A DNA stretch of 64,000 bases from positions 647,540 to 711,539 of the forward strand of contig JASKMD010000021.1 in assembly GCA_030144725.1 (NCBI GenBank), read 5' to 3'. Positions within the stretch are counted from its first letter, which is position 1, and each line of letters opens with the position of its first letter. The position numbers were made by a program, and so were the translations under genes. Below are positions 53,890 to 64,000 of the stretch, in pieces. The notes under the pieces were generated by a model. The model did no database searches. It worked only from the letters and a program-made list of their open reading frames with translations, and was not told where the DNA came from. The DNA is from Haematococcus lacustris (lineage: Eukaryota; Chlorophyta; Chlorophyceae; Chlamydomonadales; Haematococcaceae).

Positions 53890-56800
53890 ATGTCGGGGCT
53901 CAAGTTCAAGGTGAAATTTGGAGGGGGGGTCAAGGCGCCCACACCCAGTGGCACGCCCAACGGGCAACCTCCCGAGTTGGTGTCGGCTTCTCTACCGGTC
54001 GCTTCCTCCCAGCCCAATACCCCTGCGCCAGCTTTGCTGCTTGGGACAGAAAAGAAGCGCAAAAGGGCTGACGAGTCTACTCCTTGCGACGTGCCCGATG
54101 GCAGTGAGCAGAAGCGGGCAGCCGTCGCGCCCAGCCCAGCTTCAGCTCCGCCTACAGGCCTAAAGCTCAAGTTAAAATTAGCCAGTGCTGTCGCAGCTAA
54201 CCCTGCACCTCCGGCTCTTCAGCTCGCCCCAGCTATCGCAACAGGCCAGACGCCGGGCTCCTCGCAGCCCAGGCCTCGCATTGTGATCAAGCAGTCTTCT
54301 ACCAAGCCAGCGGCGCAGATCCCCGGGCCTAGCGTAGCCTGCAATCTTCAAGGATCAGCTGCTGGGGCCTATGCCGACCACAGCAGAGCGTCAGGTGTTG
54401 CAGTCCTGTTGGGTTCGCCTGGCGCGGATCAGAAGGCACAGGTCAAGGCGCTTGAGAAGGCGCAGGTGCGACATGTGACAAGTCGAGGTGGCACTGTGAG
54501 CCTAGCTGGTGCAAGCTGGCTGAGCACCCACGCTCTCAATTGCTTGACCCTTTGCAGGCTAGGGAGGACAGGGAGCGTGCGGCTGCCCAGCAGCGGGAAG
54601 CAGAGAGAGCTGCAGTGCAGTCCCAAAAGATTGCAGCTGCACAGGAGGCGAAAGCTCAGGCAGCTGTCGGCAGCGTCATGCAGTCAGTGTTTGGCACCAA
54701 GGTCAAAATTCGCGTCAAACAGCCGGCAAGCTCCCAGCAACCCAGCACGTATGGCATGCCACCTCCGCTCACCTACACCAGTTCTTTGCTTCCCAGTGAG
54801 GCAGGAGGAGGAGGAGGCAGAGGTGGGCGAGGCCGGCCAGGCAAAGGGGGATCTTCCCGCGCCACCCGCTCGCAGGGCCAGCCCCAGCCGTCAGCCTCTG
54901 TCCTATCCAGTGGTATTTCATTTGGGTTGGACGAGGAGCAGAGCTCAGGGAACATGGGAGATGGCAAGGACAGTGATGACAGCCTGTACCAGCCCAGCCC
55001 TGGCAGCGACGACGGCTACAACCCCTTCAACAGCTCCACCAAGAGTAAGGGTGGCGGCAGTGGGGCGGCCCGGGGAGGCAAGGCAGGGGGGAGGGGTGGG
55101 GCAACTAGCGGCCTGCGAGGCCACCGCCGCCCCAAGTCTGGCCCGGACCCCAGCCATTTCTCCCTGCCCAGCTTTACAGGCCTGGGCCCAGCTGGCGGTC
55201 AGTGGGGCTCTGCCGACCTGGCCCAGGGCGGCCCCTTCCTGCTGCCAGACTTGCCTGGCACTTTCCCAGGACTGGGGCTGGGGCTTGAGGGGATGGATCT
55301 GGATGCGGCGGCAGGTGGCCTGGGTGTCGGAGGCGCAGTGGCAGCGCCGCTGCCCATGAAGCGGGTGATGGAGAAGGTGATGGACTCCCTGGCCTCTAAA
55401 GACAAGTACAAGCTGTTCAAAGCGCCGGTCACAGATGCAATGGTGGGTGCAAGCCTAGGGGTCAGGGCTTGTGTTTGGGTCGTGCCAAGGCAGGCCGGTG
55501 CAGGGTCAGTGGGCTGGGCCGAGTCAGTTGCCACAACACCAGCAATGTACAGCTCAGGTCACTGTCAGCCGCATGCCCGATGCTTGCTCACCATGGCCAG
55601 CATGCATGTCGCCACACGTCACCTTGTCAACGAGGCATGAGGCTGTATGTCACTATGTGTGACATGGCACCAGGCTGCGAAGCACTCTGCAGCCTTGTCA
55701 CAGATGGCCTGCTCTAGTGCACCGGGTGCATGACACAATGCTTATGCTGTGGGCTGCAAGGCCTTCTGGGGGATCAGCCCGCAAGCCAGTTGGGCCGCTG
55801 CAGTAGTTGCCGCCTGGCTGCAAGCTGCAGCTGTGCAAGTGCCCTGGCTTGACGTGCAGCGTGACACAGCAGCAGCACGCAGCTGCAGCACACAACATCA
55901 GCACAAAGCAGAAACACACAGCAGCAGCAGCACGAAGCAGAAAGACACAGCAGCAGCAGCACAAAGCAGAAACACACAGCAACAGCACACAACAGGAACA
56001 CAGCAGCAGCACACAACAGGAGCACACACAGCAGCAGCACACAGCTGAGACAATTTGTGTATGTATCTTAGGTCCTGACCCTGTCATGGCTGCTGTAAGG
56101 TTTTTGAATTGGCAGGGTCACGCCTGCACTGTCTGCCATGACTTGCGCAGGCTCCCAACTACTCCACCATCATCACCAACCCCATGTGCTTTGACGTCAT
56201 CCGGGCCAAGATAAAGGATAATTACTATGCCAACTACGACATGCTCCAAGCCGACATCCAGCTGGTGTTTGACAACGCCATGCACTACAACCCCGTAGGT
56301 GAGTGACCCAGGTGTGCATCAGCAGGCTGACATTGTTTCTCACACATCTGGTCTCCCATCATCATCAGCATTATCATCATTGCATAGCATTCACCAAACA
56401 TGACGTTGCGGCAAGCTCAGCACCACAAGCATAAGCAACATTGTGTCACTCCTAGCAAAGGCAGCTAACCTATTAAAAAGCCTGATATCAATATACTAAA
56501 GCCGGCCACACCCTTAGCTCTTAGGCTGTGTCGACCGCGCCTGCCAAACCTGGCACATATGCCCAAAGACAAGGAGCATAGTACCACTGCAATCGTGTGA
56601 AGTGAATGTATCATGCAGGGGTTCCTGGTCAAGCTTAAGTGTGCTTGCATACTACTGTTGAGCCAGCACTGCCGCCATGCTGCCATATGTGGAACTATCA
56701 TACATGGCATAGTCCTCCTACGCCTCATCCATAGGGGACCCTGCACATTACGCCACTTTCAGTTGTGGTCACAATCATATGCAGTCCCTCACATTTGTAA

Positions 56801-59800
56801 CACTGGCACCACCAGCCCTTGCATGGCGCCCCTAGGCTCTTGCCCCTGAGGCTCTTGCCCCTGAGGCCCCTGCCCTTGGAGCTCCTGCTCCTAAGGCCTT
56901 TGCCCCTAAGGCCCCTGCCCTGCCCCTGAGGCCCCTGCCCCTGCCCTGTTCACAGATAACTGGGTGCACTCCATGGCCAAGTGTCTGCAAGAGGTGGCCG
57001 GCAAGTACATGTCCCTTGCGCGCCTCGGCATAGCCAACTTCAGGTCAGTGGCCAAAGACCTGACTGTACCCACACCCATAGGTCTAGCTCCAGTGGGCTC
57101 CTCAGCTGCCATCAGGGCCTGTGACATGGCATGCCACCTTTTGAGCTTCAGCTTTGCACAGTGCCACTACTGACAGGCAGGCAGTTGGCTAGCCAAGCAC
57201 CAGCTGGTATCAGTAGGAGGTTTAGGTTAGTGCAGGTGACATCAGCGGGTTCAAGGCAACAGCCGGACTCCAGAGAAGGTCTGGATGGACAATCCAAGAC
57301 GAAAAAAATGGACCCAGTATGGCAGCTTGTAGGCAGGCTGTAGGCAGGCTCTAATTAGGCTGTTTGGTCTGGGTGGACAAAGCAGGCACTGGCTAGATGA
57401 ACAAGGGCCCAGTGCACGCTCATCTGCTTGGGTGCCCTCATCAGGCCTGGGCCCTGTGCATAGATGGGTCACGGTGACCATGAACACGCTGTGTGCTGGC
57501 TGACAGACCAGCTGGGCGCAGCTTCTCCACAATCGGAAGCTGCTGTGTTCCTTAACATGTTTCCTGTAGGGCAGGCTGCAGGCAGGCTGTGAGACCAGCA
57601 GGCAGGCAGGCAGGCAGGAGTGCAGGCAGGCAGGCAGGAGTGCAGGCAGGCAGGCAGGAGTGCAGGCAGGCAGGCAGGAGTGCAGGCAGGCAGGCAGGAG
57701 TGCAGGCAGGCAGGCAGGAGTGCAGGCAGGCAGGCAGGAGTGCAGGCAGGTCTCTAGGAGAGCAGCTGAGCAGGTGAGCACCCACAACCTGGTGCTGTGT
57801 GGCCCTGTCTGCCTGAGTGAGTGAGCTGCTGAGCAGTTGTGTGGCCGGGGCGTTGCTGCAGGGGAGTGGCTGATGACATCCTCAAGCGCCACAAGCCTGA
57901 GATAGACCGGCAGATCAAGGCCAGCGTCAAGGCGGCGAAGGCCCGTGCAGCAGGTGGGCAGCACCTTGCAGCCATCCAGGGAGCACGTAGGGAGCACCCA
58001 AAGTTAGTAACACCCCCTGCTCATGACCCCGGTCACTGTGCTGCTGCTGCTGATTGCCTGCTCCACTTGCTATGACAAGCCGCTGGTTTTGAAAGGCCAA
58101 ACAGCCAGGAGCATCCAAACTTTGCAACCCCATCTGCCACCCCAGCCCCCCTTCATCACACCGTGCCCACCCCACCTGACAACCCTACCCTCTGTGCCCC
58201 CCACCCCGCAGAGGCCGAACCCACTGCCCTGCGGCCCTCTGCGGGTGGCAGCCTGCGCAGCGGAGCCTCCACCACCAGCCGCGCCCTTCCCGCCCCTCCA
58301 CCCACCTCCAGCTCCACCGCCTACGGCCGGGGCCACCGCCAGCACGCAGGCGTGTCCTACGCTGCTGTTGAGGGCGCAGTCGGCCCCAATGGCGCCCTGC
58401 TGGACCCGCAGCCAGCGCTGGGTGGCATGGCCCCACGTGCTGGGCGGGGTGGCCGGGGCAGTCGTGGTGGCCGGGGCGGCGCTCATTCGGCAGGGCGGCT
58501 GGCCCGCATGGCCCTAGACCCTGATGCTGTGCGCCTGGGTGCTGCCTTCCTGCGCAAATCAGAGGTGGAGGACTTCCGGGACAGCTACCACCCCTCCGCG
58601 CCCACCACCACCCTGCATGCCGCGGTGTGGCGGGGCATGGCTGGCGGGTGCAACGCGGCAGGCATGGACCTGCCCTTGGGGCGGCCTGCCATCAAACCCT
58701 GCTGGCCCGGCGCGTACCCCTTCCCCAGCCTGCAGGCAGCGAGCCATGCGGCCCAGCTGTCTGCCCTCACCAACACCCAGGCGCCTGGCTTTGATGGAGC
58801 TGGTCTGGCACAGGACAGCTACGTGCGGAGCCTTGCCCGCCTGGTCAGACGCTGCAGCCCGGCGCTGCAGCAGGTGCTGGTCCGCAGGAGGCTGGCGCCT
58901 TGCATGACAGTGGAGGGGGCGCCGGGGCCGGCTGGGCCGCCAGGCCTGCCTGGGCAGCAGGGGCTTGCAGGTCAGGGGATGTCCTCAGGAGCTGGGCAGG
59001 GGCCGGTGGGCGGGCTGCCGGGGCAACAGGGGTTGCCTGGGCAGCATGGTCTGGTTGGTCAGGGTGGGATGTCCTCAGCTCCTAATGGGGTGGTGACTAG
59101 GGCACTGGTGCCGGAGCCGGCGGGGGGTCTGCCTGGGCAGCAAGCATTGCCTGGGTTGGCAGGTCAGGGGATGTCCGCAGGGGCTGGGCAGGGGCCTGTG
59201 GGCGGGCTGCCTATGGTCCCGTTGCAGGGTCAGCAGGTGCAGCAGCCCACAGGGCAGGTGGGGTCACTGCCTCAGCAACCTGGCATGCAGCAGCAGCTCC
59301 CATTGCTGCAGCAAGGCCAGCCGCATGGACAGCAGCAGCAAGCAATGGCACTGCCGCAAGGGCACACACATCCAGTCGCTCCACTGCTGCCGCCAGGCCA
59401 GCAAGCACCACCACCTCAGCAGCAGCGCACACATCACGGGTTGCAGCAGCAGCAGCAGCAGCAGAACCAGCCGCAGCAGCCTTGGCAGGCAACACAGCTG
59501 CCCCTCTCATCAGCCCCTCCAGCCGCCCAGCAGGGGGCCCCACTGCCCACAGTGCAGCCCAGCAGTGGCCAGCCAGGCGTGGCCTACCCCACTGCCAGTG
59601 CTGCAGGGAACCACCCAGGCTTCACCGTTTTGCAAGGGCTGACCCCTGCGCCTCAGGGACCCACTGGGCCTGACAGCTTGGTGGGCGCGCAACAGCAGCC
59701 ACCTGCAGGCGCTGCCACAGACCCACTCAGCGCAGGCCATGGCCCTGGCCCTGGCACAGGCGCAAACCCTGGCACCCGCCTTGGCCCTGGCTCGGGCCCT

Positions 59801-61609
59801 GGTACAGGCCCTGGCGCAGGCTTCAGCTCAACCCTGGTTCCGGCACCCTGTGCCCCCCATGCCCTGCCACAGCTGCAAAGTCAGTCGGGCGGTGCTGGCT
59901 TCGTCGCCTCCTACTCGGCACCAGGCGGGGGGCACCAGGGGCAAGGGTTGCCAGCGTCAGGGGCTGCAGCAGAGCTGCACGGGGCACAGCAGGGGCCAGG
60001 TCAGGCCAGCTGGCCGGCACCAGCCGGGCAGATTCACCCAGCAAACCCTGTGCAGCAGCACCCACATCCACACCAGCAGCAGCTGGGTGAGGCGCAGCTG
60101 GTGCAGCAGCAGCTACAGCAGCAACACCCGGGTCAAATGCAGGTGGTGCAGCAGCAGCAGCAGCAGCAGTATCCTCAGCAGCATGTGCCTCATCAAGTGC
60201 AGCAGGTTGAACATCAGCATGTGCAGCAGCAGTTCATGGTGCAGCAGCAGCAGCAGCACTCACAGCAGCAGCAGCAGGGACAGCAGCCCCCCCTGCCTCT
60301 GCAAGGCATCCCTACACAGCAGCACCCCTTACCCATGACACAGCCCAGCCAGTTGCCGGTGCAGAGCCAGATAAGCAGTCAGCATGGGTTTCAGCCAACA
60401 GCTGAGCAGGGGCACCAGCATCACCAGGGGCAGCAGCAGCCGTATGGGGGGCACCAGCAGGCACAGTCAGACGCAGCAAGTACTCAGCTGCAGCATGCAG
60501 CACAGCAGCAGCATGTAGCACCGCACCAGCTGCAGCACCACCAGCAACAGCACCAACAGCACCAGCAACAACAGCAGCTTGGGCAGCAGCAGCACCCTCA
60601 CCAGTGGCAGCCACAGCCCCTGGCTGCTGGTAGCCCACAACCCCTCCAGCAGCCCATGCAAGCACAGCAGACGCAACAGCACCCACCAGCTGTAGGTTAT
60701 GCCCGGCATCAGCAGCTCCCCCAACCCCTGCCACAGCAACCCCTGCAACAGCCCCACACCCAGCAGCCACCTGACCCCTCCCACCATCCACCCCACACCT
60801 CCACGTTTGGTGCGGCAGAGGGAGGGGGCCCTGCGGCTGTAACCCAGGGGGCCGACTCCCAGCCCTACCCTGGCCTCAGTGCAGCTCCCTTTGGCGTGGA
60901 CGTCAGCTCCATGGTCGGCAGCAGCGGCCTGTCTGCGGCACCGTTGGGCCTGGCCCCTAACCCCAACCAGCAGTACCAGCAGTACCTGACACAACCACCA
61001 CCACCAGCAGCACCGGCAGCAGCAGCACCAGCAGCGCCACAAATGCAGCAGCAATATCATCAAGCACAGCCACAGTGGCAGGAAGACCAGCCGCACTACC
61101 AGCAGCAGCAGCAGCTGATGCAACAACAGCAGCAGCAGCAGCCGATGCAGCAGCAACAGCAGTACCTACACCACAACCACCCACAGCAGCAGCTGATGCA
61201 GCAGCAGCAGCAGCAATTGCATGAGGAGCAGCAGCAGCAGCAGCAACACCACCACCACCTGCAGCAGCTGATGCAGCAGCAGCAGCAATTGCATGAGGAG
61301 CAGCAGCAGCAACACCACCACCAGCAGCAGCTGATGCAGCAGCAGCTGATGCAGCAGCAGCAGCACTCGCTTGAGGAGCAGCAGCAGCACAACCACCACC
61401 GCCACCCGCAGCAGCAGCACCACCAGGACCAGCTGGAACAGCACTTACACGCACAGCAGCACCAGATGAGCCAGCCACAGTACCCCTCCACAGCCCAGGC
61501 ACATGCGCATGCACTGCAAGCCGGTCCACTGCCCACTGCCCTGTCCGCCCTGTCTGCACAGCCTCTACAGGACACCAGCATGGCTGAACTGCCTCCTGCT
61601 ACTCCCTGA
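53890..61609 (+). CDS. Bromodomain protein with long Gln-rich C-terminal tail (6 exons, ~1728 aa)
   Basis: Nuclear acetyl-lysine reader. Exons 53890-54465, 54558-55442, 56151-56298, 56956-57043, 57862-57953 and 58212-61609 join in phase. The N-terminus is basic (MSGLKFKVKFGGG, KLKLKLAS), followed by a charged helix and Gly/Arg-rich segments. The bromodomain runs from VMEKVMDSLASKDKYKLFK through PVTDAMAPNYSTIITNPM, FDVIRAKIKDNYYANYDML and VFDNAMHYNPV (acetyl-lysine-binding Asn) to AKCLQEVAGKYMSLARLG. GVADDILKRHKPEIDRQIK follows. The last exon, 1.1 kb of unique Pro/Gly/Ala then about 2 kb of Gln/His/Pro-rich sequence, stays open to TGA 61607-61609. The overall layout is like BRD7/BRD9-type SWI/SNF subunits or plant BRD proteins; the complex is inference. 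Confidence 0.88.
57597..57750. repeat. 20-bp minisatellite, ~7 units, in bromodomain gene intron 4
   Basis: Units of CAGGCAGGCAGGCAGGAGTG. Intronic and non-coding by the exon model. Confidence 0.9.
60140..61500 (+). repeat. CAG/CAA-rich coding tract (poly-Gln region)
   Basis: Dense CAG with CAA, CAC and ATG codons inside the last exon of the bromodomain gene. The minus strand shows matching long Cys/Leu/Ala frames that are shadows of the same repeat. Confidence 0.85.
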
Positions 61610-63441
61610 TGCCCCTGATCCTCCCTGGTCTGTGTGCAGTGCAGCGGGTGCTGCCTGCACGCAAGACTTGCACTCAGCCATGCCATGCGCCTAGTCTATT
61701 GGACATGGAGCTGTCAGGAGCCACAGCGAAGGGCCAAGAGGCCAGGCAGTGAGGTGACCAAATAGCTGGGACAACGGTGCCAGTGTGGGGCTCAGTGCTG
61801 GCCACTGAGCCTGATGCGCTGGCGTCCATGCTGCATATGTGACATCATCTCTGCTCCTCCACACCTGCATCATCATCAAGCAGCACCACCACCACAACAG
61901 CGGCAGTTTTTGTCTGCCTCAGCTCAGTGTCCCTGGCTAGGGTCTCCACCAACATGGGTTATCATAAACAAAGCAGGGGAATGAGCACCATGCGGCAACG
62001 TGTGGTGGGCATGCCTTAGCTATGGGCTGCAGGCATGGAATGAGAACCGATTGACAGACATGAGCGCACGACAGCTATTGCATGACCTTGACACACATGG
62101 CTCGACATTGCCACATAATGGCATGTGCAATGCCACAACCCGCGTGTATGCTGTGGCGGTTAGGGTGGATTGTAATTTAGGGCAAGTTGTGGTGGGTATG
62201 CTGTGCTGGGACTGTGCCTCTGTGAGCGCCTAGGCATGGCCTTGCCGAAGGCACTTACCACGATGATGCAGCCGCATGAGTTGCAACATCCTCAGCTGTA
62301 TTAAGGGAGCCGTTGTTGGTAGTCCACACCAGTGATTCGTTTTTCAAAACAGCAAAGCTGATGCTGGTCACGAAGGGTCCTGGACCACCACATGGCTGGT
62401 TACGCAGTTGGCCCCGACTGGTAACGCAAAACAAGTATCGCAGCATTTTCTTATGCCAAAAAGGCATTTTCTATGAATACTAAAAACATTTTTCTGTAAC
62501 GAAGCAGCTGAGGCCAGCCGACGCAAGGGTCCGTTTGGTAACGAAAGCCAGGCCTAGATAACAAGCTTTTGGTTCCGATCGTTACGTATTACGCAAAAAA
62601 AGAAACACTGGTCCACACTTGACACAGCTGCCCGCTCTCCTTGACCCCCCTCCGGGCCTGGTCACCACATTCCGCCCACCACCCACACACACCACCTGCA
62701 ATGTAAGATACAAGGCTAAGCAACAAGAAGATCCAAAGTTTGCAAGACTTGCATGCCTTACCCAAGGCAGGTTTCATGCAGTGTCCCAGCGGCCTGAAGG
62801 CTCAGAGGAACACGGCACAGGCTGAGGCCATGGAGCAACGAGCAGAGGTTGTGCAACCAGAGCCCAATGCAAAGCCACAGCAGCTGTTTGCAAATCGAGG
62901 TGGTGTGGTGAATGCGGGGGACCATGCAAGCTAGTAACGGGTGCCAGCAGCAGCAGCAGGGCGCAACAGAGTTGAGAAGGTCTCCGCTGCATTTTTGCAG
63001 CCAAGCCAGGGCATCAGGGTGCGGCAGCAGCAGCAGGGGCAGCTCCTGTGCAGGTTGTGCCGGCATGTGCCCCCCAGGGTTGTTTGTTGCCCGTTGGGAT
63101 GATGAGGGCGGTGCTATGAATCCTGTTGCTGCTGCAATTGGAAAGCTAAGTAGGCAATCAGGTCTACTGACCCCAACCAATCACCTTTCTCAATCGCAGG
63201 GAACGTATGAGTTGAGTAAGGGCCTCCTACGGTAGTCCATGTGCACCGCTTAGTCTAAAACCGATATCTGTCTGTGAGGCAATGTGGGTGTGGCTTGAGG
63301 GTCGAGCAGGGCCACACATCAGGCCACAAGAAGCGTCCCATAGGAGGTAATTGACTCTCTCTCACCCCCGGGAGAGGCTCGCCAACCGACGAGCTACGAG
63401 CACATGGATTTGATACATTCACGCTTGCATACGTGTGGAGA
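61610..63441. other. Intergenic, no gene recognised
   Basis: 1.8 kb between the bromodomain stop and the next ATG. A TGTAA poly(A)-type signal is at about 62168. The stretch 62320-62610 is unusually AT-rich for this window and holds repeated GTAACG motifs. No reading frame with family resemblance was found. Confidence 0.45.
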
Positions 63442-64000
63442 ATGCCGCGCGTAGGTCGCGGCAACGCAGCGAAAGCCGCCGCGACCCCCGCCGGCAAGCT
63501 CAAGCGCTGTTTGGAGGCCCTCGTCCAAGATCCAGAAGCGGCCTGCTTGGGTGGCAATGAGTTCTGCTGCTCTGGATGCGGAGGCAACAGTGACATGGTG
63601 GATAGCTTGTGCACGTTCGTGTTGCACAGCGACGCTGCAAGGTACGCTGCTGACCCAGTTGTATTCCGTCAGCCCTTTCGTTTCCACTCGAGATTCGTTC
63701 ATTGATCACCGTGGCAGTTTCACCTGCCCATTACAGGCAGTTTTTCGCAGAGAATGGAGGGCCAGGAGCGCTGCTGCTGGCAGGCCGCAGCCCACACGAA
63801 AAAACGGCCTTGGCCGCCCTCCAGCTTGTGCAGTGCCTGTCCACCACCCGCACAGGCGTCAGCATGTTGCAGAGCCAGCCTGCCCTGCTGGCCCTTGTAT
63901 GCGAGCTGGCGCTAGACAGGGACGAAGAGCGTGAGGGAATGCAGCATGCCGCCCTGTCCATGCTGACCGATTGGGCCGACGATCCTGATCAGCAGCTGCA
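63442..64000 (+). CDS. ARM/HEAT-like repeat protein, N-terminal exons (runs off right edge)
   Basis: Exon 1 is 63442-63641 (starts MPRVGRGNAAKAAATPAGK) and exon 2 starts at 63737 behind a CAG acceptor and continues past the edge. The phases join at Arg. The protein reads MVDSLCTFVLHSDAARQFFA, then GGPGALLLAGRSPHEKTALA, ALQLVQCLSTT, LLALVCELALDRDEEREGMQ and AALSMLTDWADDPDQQL. Spaced Leu/Ala helices with a Gly-Gly-Pro turn resemble armadillo repeats. This assignment is pattern-based only, and the specific protein is not recognised. The start ATG was chosen as the first ATG of the open frame; an upstream in-frame GTG is not needed. Confidence 0.55.

Overview
This window reads as nuclear DNA of a chlorophycean green alga, most like a Haematococcus-type volvocalean. 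The grounds are GC-rich genes with many short introns bounded by GT/GC and AG, long simple-sequence arrays, an internal (TTAGGG)n tract, CAG/poly-Gln runs, and dispersed repeats whose protein remnants carry TnpB/Fanzor-type C-terminal motifs. The species call is inference. No prokaryotic operons, CRISPR arrays, rRNA or tRNA genes were seen. All gene models were spliced by eye, with exon phases checked to join; they are not supported by RNA data.

Layout, left to right. (1) 1-5.5 kb: a head-to-head pair, an adenine/adenosine deaminase on the minus strand running off the left edge and HAUS1 (augmin subunit 1) on the plus strand, sharing a 358-bp intergenic region. (2) 5.5-14.6 kb: repeat-rich DNA with a LINE remnant, three Fanzor-like remnants, a large (TGGG)n array, and two long Ser/Ala/Pro-rich minus-strand reading frames of unknown function. 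(3) 15.1-20.9 kb: a complete 12-exon, 516-aa amino-acid permease (APC superfamily, plant BAT1/fungal GABA-permease type). (4) 22.0-23.2 kb: the best-preserved Fanzor-like remnant, flanked by 15-bp direct repeats. (5) 23.9-34.9 kb: a 16-exon WD40 protein of DCAF8/WDR42 type whose introns and two large exons are filled with microsatellites. (6) 34.4-39.6 kb: a solo element tail, fragments of an unrecognised coding repeat, and a second Fanzor-like subfamily. (7) 39.62-52.66 kb: a direct tandem duplication of a block carrying TAF13 (TFIID subunit), with two later insertions in the second copy only. (8) 53.9-61.6 kb: a 1,728-aa bromodomain protein with a long Gln-rich tail. (9) 63.4 kb to the edge: the first two exons of an ARM/HEAT-like protein.

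The host genes look like ordinary single-copy housekeeping genes (purine salvage, spindle microtubule nucleation, amino-acid transport, ubiquitin-ligase substrate receptor, transcription initiation, chromatin reading). The most interesting layer is the dispersed Fanzor-like family. Its copies share a C-terminal RuvC-like reading frame and a conserved 3' noncoding tail ending in one fixed sequence. Their 5' ends vary, and four copies are flanked by direct repeats of 11-16 bp. This fits a mobile, 5'-truncating family whose tail is a candidate guide-RNA locus.
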